Of a stretch of DNA of 64,000 nt, positions 42,383 to 50,555 are shown piece by piece; position 1 is the first letter of the stretch, and each line of letters opens with the position of its first letter. The stretch lies in NCBI GenBank assembly GCA_964613945.1, contig CAZTJC010000012.1:1-64000 (forward strand). The letters run 5' to 3'. Position numbers and translations under genes: made by a program. This stretch comes from JAVVHH01 sp964613945. GTDB lineage: Bacteria; Pseudomonadota; Alphaproteobacteria; Acetobacterales; Acetobacteraceae. The notes under the pieces are model-generated. The model made no database searches. It was not told the origin of the DNA and saw only the letters and a program-made list of their open reading frames with translations.

Positions 42383-43494
42383 AGCAAGCACTCCTTTCCG
42401 ACTATCTCAGCAGCGCGGCCGACCTGGTCGAGGAGGCGCGCGCCGGCCGTATGTTCGTGCTGGTCGACGACGAGGATCGCGAGAACGAGGGCGATCTGGT
42501 GATCCCCGCCCAGTTCGCCACGCCCGACGCCGTCAACTTCATGGCGCGCCATGCCCGCGGGCTGATCTGTCTGGCGATGACGCAGCAGCGGGTCAATCAG
42601 CTCGGCCTGCCGCTGATGAGCCAGTCCAACGCCACCCGGCACCAGACTGCCTTCACCGTCTCCATCGAGGCACGTGACGGCGTGACCACGGGCATCTCGG
42701 CGGCAGACCGGGCGCGCACTATTGCGGTGGCCATCAATCAGGACGCCGCACGCGACGCGATCGTCACGCCAGGGCACGTGTTTCCACTGGTGGCGCGCGA
42801 TGGCGGCACGCTGGTGCGCGCCGGGCATACTGAGGCTGCAGTGGACATCGCGCGGCTGGCCGGCCTGACGCCCGCGGGCGTCATCTGCGAGATCATGAAC
42901 GAAGACGGCACCATGGCGCGGTTGCCGGAGTTGGCCGCCTTCGCGCAACGCCATAACCTCAAGCTCGGCACCATCGCCGACCTGATCGGGCATCGCCGCC
43001 GCACGGAACGGCTGGTGCGCCAGGTCGAGCAAGGCGTGCTCGAGCATGCTGTCGGTGGAAAGTGGACGCTGACCGTCTACGCCAGCACCCTCGACCCGGC
43101 GGAACACCTGGTGCTCAGCAAAGGCGACCTCGGTGGCGAGCCGCCGCTGGTGCGGATGCACGCGGTCGACATGATCAACGACATGGTCGGCAACCATCAA
43201 TATTCGACCCTGCACGGCTCGATGCGCATGATTTCCGATGCCGGCCGTGGTGCGGTTGTGCTGATCCGCGATACCCGGCCACACGCCCTATCCGACCGCG
43301 TCCGCCTGCTCGACACTCATCCGGCGCCGCGGCACTTCCTGCGCGACTACGGCATCGGAGCGCAGATCCTGGTCGACCTCGGTATCCGCGACATGATTCT
43401 ACTCTCGAACACGCGACGCACGGTCGTCGGGCTCGAGGGCTATGGGCTGAACATCGTCGAGCAGCGCTCGATCGACGGCGCCCCCCACGAATGA
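42379..43494 (+). CDS. ribB: 3,4-dihydroxy-2-butanone-4-phosphate synthase with degenerate GTP cyclohydrolase II domain
   Basis: 371 residues. The N-terminal RibB domain is intact: DDEDRENEGDLVIPAQFA, GLICLAM, TGISAADRARTI and RAGHTEAAVDIARLAGL. The C-terminal half aligns with GTP cyclohydrolase II, but the zinc cysteine block (normally C-x2-GDxxxxxxCxC) reads PLVRMHAVDMINDMVGNHQY without any cysteine. So only the ribulose-5-phosphate branch should be catalysed here, and GTP cyclohydrolase II must be encoded elsewhere. Coupled to ribE and ribH by overlaps. Confidence 0.92.
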   Translation: MKQALLSDYLSSAADLVEEARAGRMFVLVDDEDRENEGDLVIPAQFATPDAVNFMARHARGLICLAMTQQRVNQLGLPLMSQSNATRHQTAFTVSIEARDGVTTGISAADRARTIAVAINQDAARDAIVTPGHVFPLVARDGGTLVRAGHTEAAVDIARLAGLTPAGVICEIMNEDGTMARLPELAAFAQRHNLKLGTIADLIGHRRRTERLVRQVEQGVLEHAVGGKWTLTVYASTLDPAEHLVLSKGDLGGEPPLVRMHAVDMINDMVGNHQYSTLHGSMRMISDAGRGAVVLIRDTRPHALSDRVRLLDTHPAPRHFLRDYGIGAQILVDLGIRDMILLSNTRRTVVGLEGYGLNIVEQRSIDGAPHE

Positions 43495-43973
43495 GTACAC
43501 TCGATGCCCCGCTGCCCACCGCCCCCGCGGTGCCCGGCTCCGCTCCGCACCTCCTGGTGGTGCGTGCCCCTTACTACCGCGACGTAGTCGACGGCATGAC
43601 GCGAGGTGCCGAGCGCATCCTCGCCGAGGCCGGGGCGACGCATGAAGTGCTCGACGTGGCAGGGGCGTTCGAGCTGCCGCAGGCGATCCGGCTGGTGATT
43701 CGTGGCAAGACCCAATTCGACGGCTTCGTGGCGCTCGGCTGCGTCGTCAAGGGCGAGACCGACCATTACGAGTTCCTCTGCCGCGAAGCGATGGCCGGGC
43801 TGATGAACGTCGCGCTGCAGTTCGGCCTGGCGCTCGGCAGCGGGCTGCTCACGGTGCACAACATCGATCAGGCAATCGCGCGTTCCGGCGACGATGGTCA
43901 CAACAAGGGTGCCGAGGCAGCAGCGGCGGCGCTGGTGCAAGTGACCGTCGCGCGCACCTTGGGGGCGCGCTGA
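43491..43973 (+). CDS. ribH: 6,7-dimethyl-8-ribityllumazine synthase
   Basis: 160 residues. VDGMTRGAERILAEAGATHE, VAGAFELPQAIRL, GCVVKGETDHYEF and GLLTVHNIDQAIAR match lumazine synthase, with the substrate-binding Arg/His positions kept. It condenses the pyrimidine and the butanone phosphate. Overlaps ribBA by 4 nt and nusB by 1 nt. The first about 15 residues are Pro/Ala-rich and specific to this protein. Confidence 0.95.
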   Translation: MSTLDAPLPTAPAVPGSAPHLLVVRAPYYRDVVDGMTRGAERILAEAGATHEVLDVAGAFELPQAIRLVIRGKTQFDGFVALGCVVKGETDHYEFLCREAMAGLMNVALQFGLALGSGLLTVHNIDQAIARSGDDGHNKGAEAAAAALVQVTVARTLGAR

Positions 43974-44479
43974 TGCCGCGTCCCGCCAAGAATAGCCGGC
44001 CGCGCACCGCGGCCCGGGTCGCGGCAGTGCAGGCCCTGTTCCAGAGCGAGCAGAACGGCGAAACCGCAGAAACGGTGATCGACCAGTTCGTGCGGCATCG
44101 CCTCGGCGCCACGCCGGGGCCGGAGCCGGCGGGCTTCGAGGAGGGCAGGGTGCCGGATGCCCATGTGCCGTTGTTCACCCGCATCGTGCGGACGGCAGTG
44201 GCCGAGCAGGACCGGCTGGACGGGCTGATCGCGACGGCGCTGCCCACCGAATGGCCGATGCTGCGGCTGGACCCGGTGTTGCGGGCGATGCTGCGAGCCG
44301 GCGGCGCCGAGCTGACGATGGAGGACGGGCCGCCGTCGCGCGTGGTGATCAACGAATATCTCGATGTGGCGCACGGTTTCTTTGCCGGCGAGGAGCCACG
44401 GATGGTCAACGGGATGCTCGACCGCCTGGCGCGCGAGCTTCGGCCGCAGGAATTTGGGGTGCAGCCGGCGGTGACATGA
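43973..44479 (+). CDS. nusB: transcription antitermination protein NusB
   Basis: 168 residues, all helical. ARVAAVQALFQSEQNGE at the start and RVVINEYLDVAHGFFAGEEPRMVNGMLDRLAREL at the end are the NusB signature. It binds boxA RNA with NusE in rRNA antitermination. Coupled to ribH (TGATG) and to thiL (ATGA). Confidence 0.95.
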   Translation: MPRPAKNSRPRTAARVAAVQALFQSEQNGETAETVIDQFVRHRLGATPGPEPAGFEEGRVPDAHVPLFTRIVRTAVAEQDRLDGLIATALPTEWPMLRLDPVLRAMLRAGGAELTMEDGPPSRVVINEYLDVAHGFFAGEEPRMVNGMLDRLARELRPQEFGVQPAVT

Positions 44480-45417
44480 CTCCGCCGGCCCCGGCCGAGT
44501 TCGGCCTGATTGCACGGCATTTCAGGCCGCTTGCCGGCCCCGGCGCTCTAGACCTTCTGGACGACGCGGCGATCCTGGCGCCACCGCCGGGTCGCGAGTT
44601 GATCGTGACGGTGGATGCCATGGTCGAGGGCGTCCATTTCCTGCCGGACGACCCGCCGGACCTGATCGCGCGCAAGCTGCTCAGGGTTAATCTGTCTGAT
44701 CTGGCCGCGAAAGGTGCGGTGCCGCTGGCTTATCTGCTGACCTTGTCGGCGCGGCGTGGCGTGTCGGACACCTGGCTGGAAGCGTTCGCAGCCGGGCTGA
44801 AGCAAGATCAGGAATACTTTAATATCAGCTTGTTAGGAGGTGATACGACATCGACGCCGGGGCCGTTGAGCCTCACGGTGACGGCGATCGGGCATGTTGC
44901 GCCGGGTGCAATGGTGCGCCGCGCCGGGGCTCGGATTGGTGACGCGATCTGGGTAAGCGGCACCATCGGCGATGGAGCGCTGGGGCTGCGCGCGATCCGG
45001 GGTGAACTCGACGATCCCGATGGTTTCTTAGCCGGGCGGTATCGGTTGCCGCTGCCTCGTCTCGGCCTGGTCGACCCGGCGTTCGTTCGCGCCGCCATGG
45101 ATGTTTCGGACGGGTTGGTGCAGGATCTCGGGCATTTGTGCCGCGCAGCCGGGCTTGGGGCGACGGTATGGGCCGCCCGGGTTCCGGTCTCCGTGCCGGA
45201 TCCGCGTTGGCTCGAGACATGTCTGACCGGTGGCGACGATTACGAGCTGCTGATGATAGCTGACCCGGTTTGCGAGACCGCGCTCCAGGCGAGGGCGGGC
45301 GAGTTGGGCGTCGCGGTGACGCGCATCGGAACGATCGAGACCGAGTCAGGCATCCGTGTGCTGGACGCCGCCAGCCAGCCGATGACGCTGGCGAGCGGCG
45401 GCTGGAGCCACTTCTAG
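44476..45417 (+). CDS. thiL: thiamine-monophosphate kinase
   Basis: 313 residues. EFGLIARHFRPL, DDAAILAPPPGRELIVTVDAMVEGVHF, KLLRVNLSDLAAKGAVPLAYLL, DVSDGLVQDLGHLC and GGDDYELLMIA give the complete AIR-synthase-like kinase. It phosphorylates TMP to thiamine diphosphate. Last gene of the rib-nusB run, convergent with bamE with 1 nt between. Confidence 0.95.
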   Translation: MTPPAPAEFGLIARHFRPLAGPGALDLLDDAAILAPPPGRELIVTVDAMVEGVHFLPDDPPDLIARKLLRVNLSDLAAKGAVPLAYLLTLSARRGVSDTWLEAFAAGLKQDQEYFNISLLGGDTTSTPGPLSLTVTAIGHVAPGAMVRRAGARIGDAIWVSGTIGDGALGLRAIRGELDDPDGFLAGRYRLPLPRLGLVDPAFVRAAMDVSDGLVQDLGHLCRAAGLGATVWAARVPVSVPDPRWLETCLTGGDDYELLMIADPVCETALQARAGELGVAVTRIGTIETESGIRVLDAASQPMTLASGGWSHF

Positions 45418-45418
45418 C

Positions 45419-45910
45419 TCAGCGGGAGGTCGCCGCGCCGCTGCCGCCCACGCTCGACGTATCGGCACCGCCAAGGTTGCCCACGCTGTATTTGCCGACG
45501 TTGCCGAGCAATTGCTGCAGGAACGACGCCTCGCTGCCCGGCGACGGCGTTGCACCGGACGCGACCGAGATGTCGCGCGCATCTTCCTGGGTCAGGCTCT
45601 TGACCCCTTTCAGCGTACCGGCCGGGGTGAAGTTCATCACCGTCACGTCCTGCTTCATGATGCCGGGAAGCCGGCCGATGCGGGAATAGTTGGTTTCGCT
45701 GATGTAGATCCACTCGTTGTCGTCGAACGTGGCACGCGCGGTCGGCGAGCCGATCAGCGACGTCACGTCCTTCTTGGTGCTGACGCCGGGCACCAGCTCC
45801 TTGAGCTGGTCGGGGTCGATCCGGTTGCCGTGCAGGATCCGAGGCGTCTGGACCAGGCTGCAGGCGGACATCGACAGGAGTAACATCGTCAAGGGTAGCA
45901 GATTGCGCAC
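45419..45910 (-). CDS. bamE: outer membrane protein assembly factor BamE
   Basis: 163 residues. Lipobox LLLSMSAC (Cys17). SmpA/OmlA fold with GNRIDPDQLKELVPGVSTKKDVTSLIGSPT and DDNEWIYISE. It is the lipoprotein BamE of the beta-barrel assembly machine. A Ser/Gly-rich C-terminal tail is longer than in gamma-proteobacteria. It is divergent from the cytochrome bc1 chaperone, the usual alphaproteobacterial pairing. Confidence 0.92.
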   Translation of the reverse strand: MRNLLPLTMLLLSMSACSLVQTPRILHGNRIDPDQLKELVPGVSTKKDVTSLIGSPTARATFDDNEWIYISETNYSRIGRLPGIMKQDVTVMNFTPAGTLKGVKSLTQEDARDISVASGATPSPGSEASFLQQLLGNVGKYSVGNLGGADTSSVGGSGAATSR

Positions 45911-46061
45911 GCGCGTTCGTCCTGTTCGGTCCCGCTGGTTGGCGCATGCGCCGATTGACCGGGATTGGCGGGCGCCTATGTGTTCGCGGTGCTCTCACGC
46001 TCATCGGGGCGTGTCAATTGGCGGGCCGACCGGACAGGTCGCCTGGAGGAAAGGGTTTAGG

Positions 46062-46619
46062 ATGGGTTTGCTCGGGTTGTTCAGCCGCAAGCGGCATGAA
46101 CGCGCCGGTTTCGCGCTCTACACGGCTGCGGTCCGTGCGGCGCGCGACCCGTATTACTATACGGACCTCGCCGTGCCCGACACGATGGATGGTCGATTCG
46201 ACATGATCGGCCTTTACACCTTCCTCCTGATCGACCGGCTGCACCGCGAAGCCGACACCGGCAAGGCGCTGGCGCAGGCCGTGTTCGATGCAATGTTCCT
46301 GGACATGGATCATCAGCTGCGCGAACTCGGGATCGGCGACATCACGGTGGGGCGCAAGAACAAGGCGATGTGGGAGGCGCTGAATGGACGGCGCCAGGCC
46401 TACGAGGATGCCGTGGCCGCCGATGATCTGGAGGCGTTGACCGCCGCGGTGGGGCGCAACGTCTGGCGTGGGTCGCCGCCGGAGGCTGCGGCATCGACCT
46501 TGGCGCAGCTGGTACTGGCGCAACACCGGCATTTGGAGACGCAGGGCTTGAACGGCCTGATTGCCGGCCGGGTGGACTTCCTGGCGGCGCCTCCGGTCGA
46601 TCAGGGCGTATCAGCATGA
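46062..46619 (+). CDS. ubiquinol-cytochrome c chaperone family protein
   Basis: 185 residues. LYTAAVRAARDPYYYTDLAVPDTMDGRFDMIGLY and LFLDMDHQLRELGIGD are the CBP3/UQCC-type signature. It assists assembly of the cytochrome bc1 complex. A GGAGGAAAGG run about 15 nt upstream and the family start support ATG 46062. Overlaps the DUF177 gene by 4 nt. Confidence 0.9.
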   Translation: MGLLGLFSRKRHERAGFALYTAAVRAARDPYYYTDLAVPDTMDGRFDMIGLYTFLLIDRLHREADTGKALAQAVFDAMFLDMDHQLRELGIGDITVGRKNKAMWEALNGRRQAYEDAVAADDLEALTAAVGRNVWRGSPPEAAASTLAQLVLAQHRHLETQGLNGLIAGRVDFLAAPPVDQGVSA

Positions 46620-47107
46620 GCGAGATGACGCGGCCGGTCGCGATCGATCGGATTGGCACGGCCGGGCTGGACATGGTCGTCGAGGCCGCCCCCGGCGAGC
46701 TGCTGGCCATCGCGACCCGGTTGTTCCTGCCCGAGATCGAGCGCGTGCGCTGCACCTTTCGTCTCAAGCGGCTGGAGGACTCGGTGATCGAAGCATCCGG
46801 CACGCTCGCCGTCGGCGTGACCCAGACCTGCGTGGTCACGCTCGACCCCTTTAAGCAGATAATCGCGGAGGATTTCACCGTCCGCTTCGTGCCCGAGGGC
46901 AACGAAACCGAGGATGATGATCCCGATTCGCCGGATCAAATCCCATATCCCGCCGGGCTGATCGACATTGGCGAAGCGACGATCGAGCAACTGGCGCTGG
47001 CGCTCGACCCTTACCCGCGCAGGCCGGGTTTGGACGAAGTGGAGGAGGAAGTGCCGGAAACTCCGAACAAATTCGCTGCTTTGGCGGCTTTACGCCGACC
47101 GCAGTGA
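46616..47107 (+). CDS. DUF177 (YceD) family protein
   Basis: 163 residues. VTQTCVVTLDPFKQIIAEDFTVRFVP and IPYPAGLIDIGEATIEQLALALDPYPR match YceD. This protein almost always precedes rpmF and is linked to 23S rRNA maturation or fatty acid gene order. Only the first Cys of the usual pair is present. 140 nt separate it from rpmF, which probably has its own promoter. Confidence 0.92.
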   Translation: MSEMTRPVAIDRIGTAGLDMVVEAAPGELLAIATRLFLPEIERVRCTFRLKRLEDSVIEASGTLAVGVTQTCVVTLDPFKQIIAEDFTVRFVPEGNETEDDDPDSPDQIPYPAGLIDIGEATIEQLALALDPYPRRPGLDEVEEEVPETPNKFAALAALRRPQ

Positions 47108-47247
47108 CGCCGGGCCGGCGCAAGCTCTCTTGCTGACGCAAACCGACTCTGGTATGGCCCGCGGCTCGTTCATCCCTAACCTTGACGTGATCCAGCCCGC
47201 GCCCACCGGCACGCCTGAACTCACAGCCTTTTGGAGAGGCGTTTCCC

Positions 47248-47451
47248 ATGGCTGTTCCCAAGAAGAAAACTTCCCCGTCCCGTCGCGGCATGCGTCGTGC
47301 GCACGATTTCCTCGTCGGCGAAGCCCACAATGATTGCCCGAACTGCGGCGAGCTGAAGCGGCCGCACCACGTCTGCAGCCATTGCGGCTATTACGGCGGG
47401 CGTGAAGTCGTTGCGGCCGGCAAGGACCTCAAAGGGGCTGTTCGCGCCTAA
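47248..47451 (+). CDS. rpmF: 50S ribosomal protein L32
   Basis: 67 residues, normal length. Begins MAVPKKKTSPSRRGMRRAHD and has a zinc ribbon CPNCGELKRPHHVCSHCGYY (four Cys). A GGAGAGG ribosome site lies upstream. Followed after 20 nt by plsX in the classic rpmF-plsX-fabH order. Confidence 0.97.
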   Translation: MAVPKKKTSPSRRGMRRAHDFLVGEAHNDCPNCGELKRPHHVCSHCGYYGGREVVAAGKDLKGAVRA

Positions 47452-47471
47452 TCGGCGAACGGCAACCACAA

Positions 47472-48530
47472 ATGTCTTCCGCAGGCGGGAGGTTTTCTCT
47501 CGCGATCGACGCGATGGGTGGCGACGATGCGCCGCTCATCGTGCTCGATGGAATCGCCGTAGCCGCCGAGCGGCATCCCAACGCCCGTTTCTTGCTGATC
47601 GGTGACGAGGTCAAGTTACGCCCGTTGATCGCTGAGCGTAAGCGGGTCGAGCAATGCTGCACCCTACGGCATGCCGAGACCGCCATTAGCGCCGACATGA
47701 AGCCGACCGCAGCTCTGCGCGTGCGCGGTTCGTCCATGCGGCTGGCGATAGATGCCGTGGCCAATGGTGAAGCGGACGGGCTCGTATCGGCCGGCAACAC
47801 CGGGGCTTTGCTGGCATTGGCCAAGATCGTGGTCAAGACGCTACCTGGCATTGATCGTCCTGCGATGGCCGCCATTGCGCCCACGGCGCGCGGCGACATC
47901 GTGATGCTGGACCTCGGGGCGAACATTCAATGTGACGCGCGCAACCTGGTCGAGTTCGCCGTCATGGGCGATGTGTTCGCACGAACGGTGCTGGGCCTGC
48001 CGGCGCCCACGATCGGCCTGATGAATGTCGGCTCCGAGGAGTTGAAAGGTGACGAGCGCGTGCGCGAAGCCGCCGAACTGCTGCGACTCAGCCACATCGC
48101 GCCGCAGTTCCACGGCTTCGTCGAGGGGCACGACATCGCGGCCGGCACCACCGACGTCATCGTCATGGACGGCTTCACCGGCAACGTCGCGCTCAAGACC
48201 GCGGAGGGCGCGCTCAAGCTGATGGGCGACCTGCTTCGCCCGATCTTCAGCGGCAGCCTGATGGGCAAGGCAGCTTATCTCCTCGCGCGACCCGGCCTAG
48301 ACCGTATGCGCGAATGGCTCGATCCGCGGCGCTACAACGGCGCCGTCATGCTCGGCCTCAACGGCGTCGTGGTGAAATCCCACGGCGGCACGGACGCGAC
48401 AGGCTTCGCCCATGCGGTGGACGTGGCAATGGACATGGTCGTCAATGGCTTCAACGCGAAGATTCGCGATGGCTTAGCGCAGATCGACGGGTTGAGCCTG
48501 CCTCCAGCCGTCACCGCCGCTTCAGCCTAG
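47472..48530 (+). CDS. plsX: phosphate acyltransferase PlsX
   Basis: 352 residues. FSLAIDAMGGDDAP, GLVSAGNTGALLALAK, DLGANIQCDARNLVEFA and DGFTGNVALKTAEGALK are diagnostic. It makes acyl-phosphate from acyl-ACP for phospholipid synthesis. Six nt separate it from fabH. Confidence 0.96.
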   Translation: MSSAGGRFSLAIDAMGGDDAPLIVLDGIAVAAERHPNARFLLIGDEVKLRPLIAERKRVEQCCTLRHAETAISADMKPTAALRVRGSSMRLAIDAVANGEADGLVSAGNTGALLALAKIVVKTLPGIDRPAMAAIAPTARGDIVMLDLGANIQCDARNLVEFAVMGDVFARTVLGLPAPTIGLMNVGSEELKGDERVREAAELLRLSHIAPQFHGFVEGHDIAAGTTDVIVMDGFTGNVALKTAEGALKLMGDLLRPIFSGSLMGKAAYLLARPGLDRMREWLDPRRYNGAVMLGLNGVVVKSHGGTDATGFAHAVDVAMDMVVNGFNAKIRDGLAQIDGLSLPPAVTAASA

Positions 48531-48536
48531 ATCACC

Positions 48537-49514
48537 ATGTCGATACCGGGTTCTCGCGCCATCCTGGCAGGCATCGGCAGCTATCTTCCGCCGCGGATCG
48601 TTACCAACGAGGAACTCGCGCGCACGCTCGACACCAGCGACGCCTGGATTCGCGAGCGAACCGGCATCGTCGAACGCCGGATCGTCGGCGCCGACGAGAC
48701 CTGCGCGACCATGGCAACCGCCGCCGCCCGGCAGGCGCTCGAGCGCGCCGGCGTGGGCGCGGCGGACGTCGATGCCGTCATCGTCGCGACCGCGACACCG
48801 GACCAAGCGTTTCCGTCCACCGCTGTCCGGGTTCAGGCGGCGCTCGGCATGACCGGCGGCTTCGGGTTCGATGTATCGGCGGCGTGCAGCGGCTTCGTCT
48901 ACGCGCTGTCGATCGCGGACTCGATGATCCGCTCCGGACAGATCCGTAGCGCCCTGGTGATCGGCAGCGAGGTCTACTCCCGCATCGTCGACTGGAACGA
49001 CCGCGGCACCTGCGTCCTGTTTGGGGACGGGGCAGGGGCGGTGTTTCTTCGCGCCGCCCAGGCCGACGAAGCGGAACGCGGCATCCTGTCGACGCATCTC
49101 CACGCCGAGGGACGGCACGGCGATCTGCTGTACATCGACGGCGCGGTTGGCCGCCGCGATCTGCCGGGACATCTGCGGATGAATGGCCGGGAAATATTCC
49201 GCCATGCCGTCGCCAAGCTGGCCGCTGCGGTGGACGAGGCGCTGGCGGCCAATGGCCTGGCGCATGACGATGTGGACTGGCTGGTGCCGCACCAAGCCAA
49301 TCGGCGAATCATTGATGCCATGGGCAAGAAGCTCGGCTTGCCGGCTGAGCGGGTCGTGGTCACGGTCGACCGGCATGCCAACACGTCGGCAGCGTCGATC
49401 CCGCTCGCGCTTGCCGAGGCGTTCGGCGATGGGCGCATTAAGCCCGGCGAGTTGGTGCTAATGGAAGCGCTCGGCGGCGGTTTGACCTGGGGCAGCGCGC
49501 TCGTTCGTATGTAG
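48537..49514 (+). CDS. fabH: beta-ketoacyl-ACP synthase III
   Basis: 325 residues. LAGIGSYLPPRIVTNEEL start; catalytic Cys in DVSAACSGFVYAL, His in WLVPHQANRRI and Asn in HANTSAASIPLAL. It condenses acetyl-CoA with malonyl-ACP to begin fatty acid synthesis. Follows plsX. Confidence 0.97.
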   Translation: MSIPGSRAILAGIGSYLPPRIVTNEELARTLDTSDAWIRERTGIVERRIVGADETCATMATAAARQALERAGVGAADVDAVIVATATPDQAFPSTAVRVQAALGMTGGFGFDVSAACSGFVYALSIADSMIRSGQIRSALVIGSEVYSRIVDWNDRGTCVLFGDGAGAVFLRAAQADEAERGILSTHLHAEGRHGDLLYIDGAVGRRDLPGHLRMNGREIFRHAVAKLAAAVDEALAANGLAHDDVDWLVPHQANRRIIDAMGKKLGLPAERVVVTVDRHANTSAASIPLALAEAFGDGRIKPGELVLMEALGGGLTWGSALVRM

Positions 49515-49621
49515 CGTGGGGGCCACAGTCGTGGCGTGATCGTTATGCAACACCCCTGCGAACTTCTTGTATTACAAGCGCTTTGCTTGACCGCGGTGAT
49601 GTCAGCCCATAGCGTAACCGC

Positions 49622-49936
49622 ATGAACACGGTTACGCGCGCGCAACTGGCGGAAACAATCTACGCTCAGGTTGGGCTGTCGCGAAACGACTCCGCAGAGT
49701 TGTTGGAAACTGTGCTGGAGCGCATGTCGCTGGCACTCGAGTCCGGCGAACCGGTCAAGTTGAGCGGGTTCGGCACGTTTTCGGTCCGGCAGAAAGGCCG
49801 TCGGATCGGGCGCAATCCAAAGACCGGCATCGAGGTTCCCATCCTGCCGCGCCGGGTGCTGACGTTCCGACCGAGCCAGGTGCTCAAGGCGCAGGTAAAC
49901 GGCTTGGCCATCCCGACGGTGGATGACGACGAATGA
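49622..49936 (+). CDS. ihfA: integration host factor alpha subunit
   Basis: 104 residues of the HU/IHF fold. RAQLAETIYAQVGLSRNDSAELLETVLE and the DNA-binding arm GRNPKTGIEVPILPRRVLTFRPS are IHF-alpha-specific. IHF bends DNA and would be needed at sigma-54 promoters such as those proposed in this window. Overlaps the MerR-type gene by 4 nt. Confidence 0.95.
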   Translation: MNTVTRAQLAETIYAQVGLSRNDSAELLETVLERMSLALESGEPVKLSGFGTFSVRQKGRRIGRNPKTGIEVPILPRRVLTFRPSQVLKAQVNGLAIPTVDDDE

Positions 49937-50484
49937 GCGAGCAGGGCGGTATGACGCCGAACGATGGTGACGCGCCGCGGTTGCGGGCCAAGAAAGCACC
50001 AACCGCATTCCGCACTATCAGCGAAGTCGCCGATGAATTGCACATTCCGCAACACGTGCTCCGGTTCTGGGAAACCAAGTTTCCGCAAATCAAGCCTCTG
50101 AAACGCGGTGGTGGGCGCCGCTACTACCGGCCCGACGATATTCAACTGCTTCGTCGTATATCGGATTTGCTTTACATTCAAGGCTATACGATTAAAGGCG
50201 TGCAACGTTTGCTGCGTGATGGCGGCGGGTTGCTCGCCGACGACATTCCGCCGGCGCCGCCTGCCGAGCGTGCTGCGGCAGAGGCCGAACAGGCAGCACC
50301 ACCGACCCTGCCCGAGCCGGATCCTGCTCCGCTATCCGAGACGCCCGTCTTGGTAGCGCCCGTGGTGCCAGACGAGGGCCCGGCATTGCGCCTCGTGCTC
50401 GAGACCGTTTTGCACGAGTTGATGGTGTTGCGGGCGTTGCTCGATGTGGGCGACACTGCTAAGACGCGGCCGGACGGAGCGTAG
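49933..50484 (+). CDS. MerR family transcriptional regulator
   Basis: 183 residues. The winged-helix N-terminus (RTISEVADELHIPQHVLRFWETKF, then RRYYRPDDIQLLRRI) is followed by a Pro/Ala-rich linker and a short C-terminal helix. It lacks the metal-binding cysteines of MerR/CueR, as in the ihfA-linked MerR proteins of Alphaproteobacteria. Its TAG stop (50482-50484) lies inside the first bases of the tRNA-Pro gene. Confidence 0.92.
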   Translation: MSEQGGMTPNDGDAPRLRAKKAPTAFRTISEVADELHIPQHVLRFWETKFPQIKPLKRGGGRRYYRPDDIQLLRRISDLLYIQGYTIKGVQRLLRDGGGLLADDIPPAPPAERAAAEAEQAAPPTLPEPDPAPLSETPVLVAPVVPDEGPALRLVLETVLHELMVLRALLDVGDTAKTRPDGA

Positions 50485-50551
50485 CGCAGTCTGGTAGCGC
50501 ATCAGTCTGGGGGACTGAGGGTCGTGGGTTCGAATCCCGCCGCTCCGACCA
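50475..50551 (+). tRNA. tRNA-Pro (GGG)
   Basis: 77 nt including encoded CCA. Acceptor CGGAGCG/CGCTCCG with discriminator A, D arm GCGC-GCGC type, anticodon stem TCAGT/ACTGA with loop CTGGGGG (anticodon GGG), T arm GTGGG/CCCGC with TTCGAAT. The first 10 nt overlap the 3' end of the MerR-type gene. Confidence 0.95.
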
Positions 50552-50555
50552 ACGA

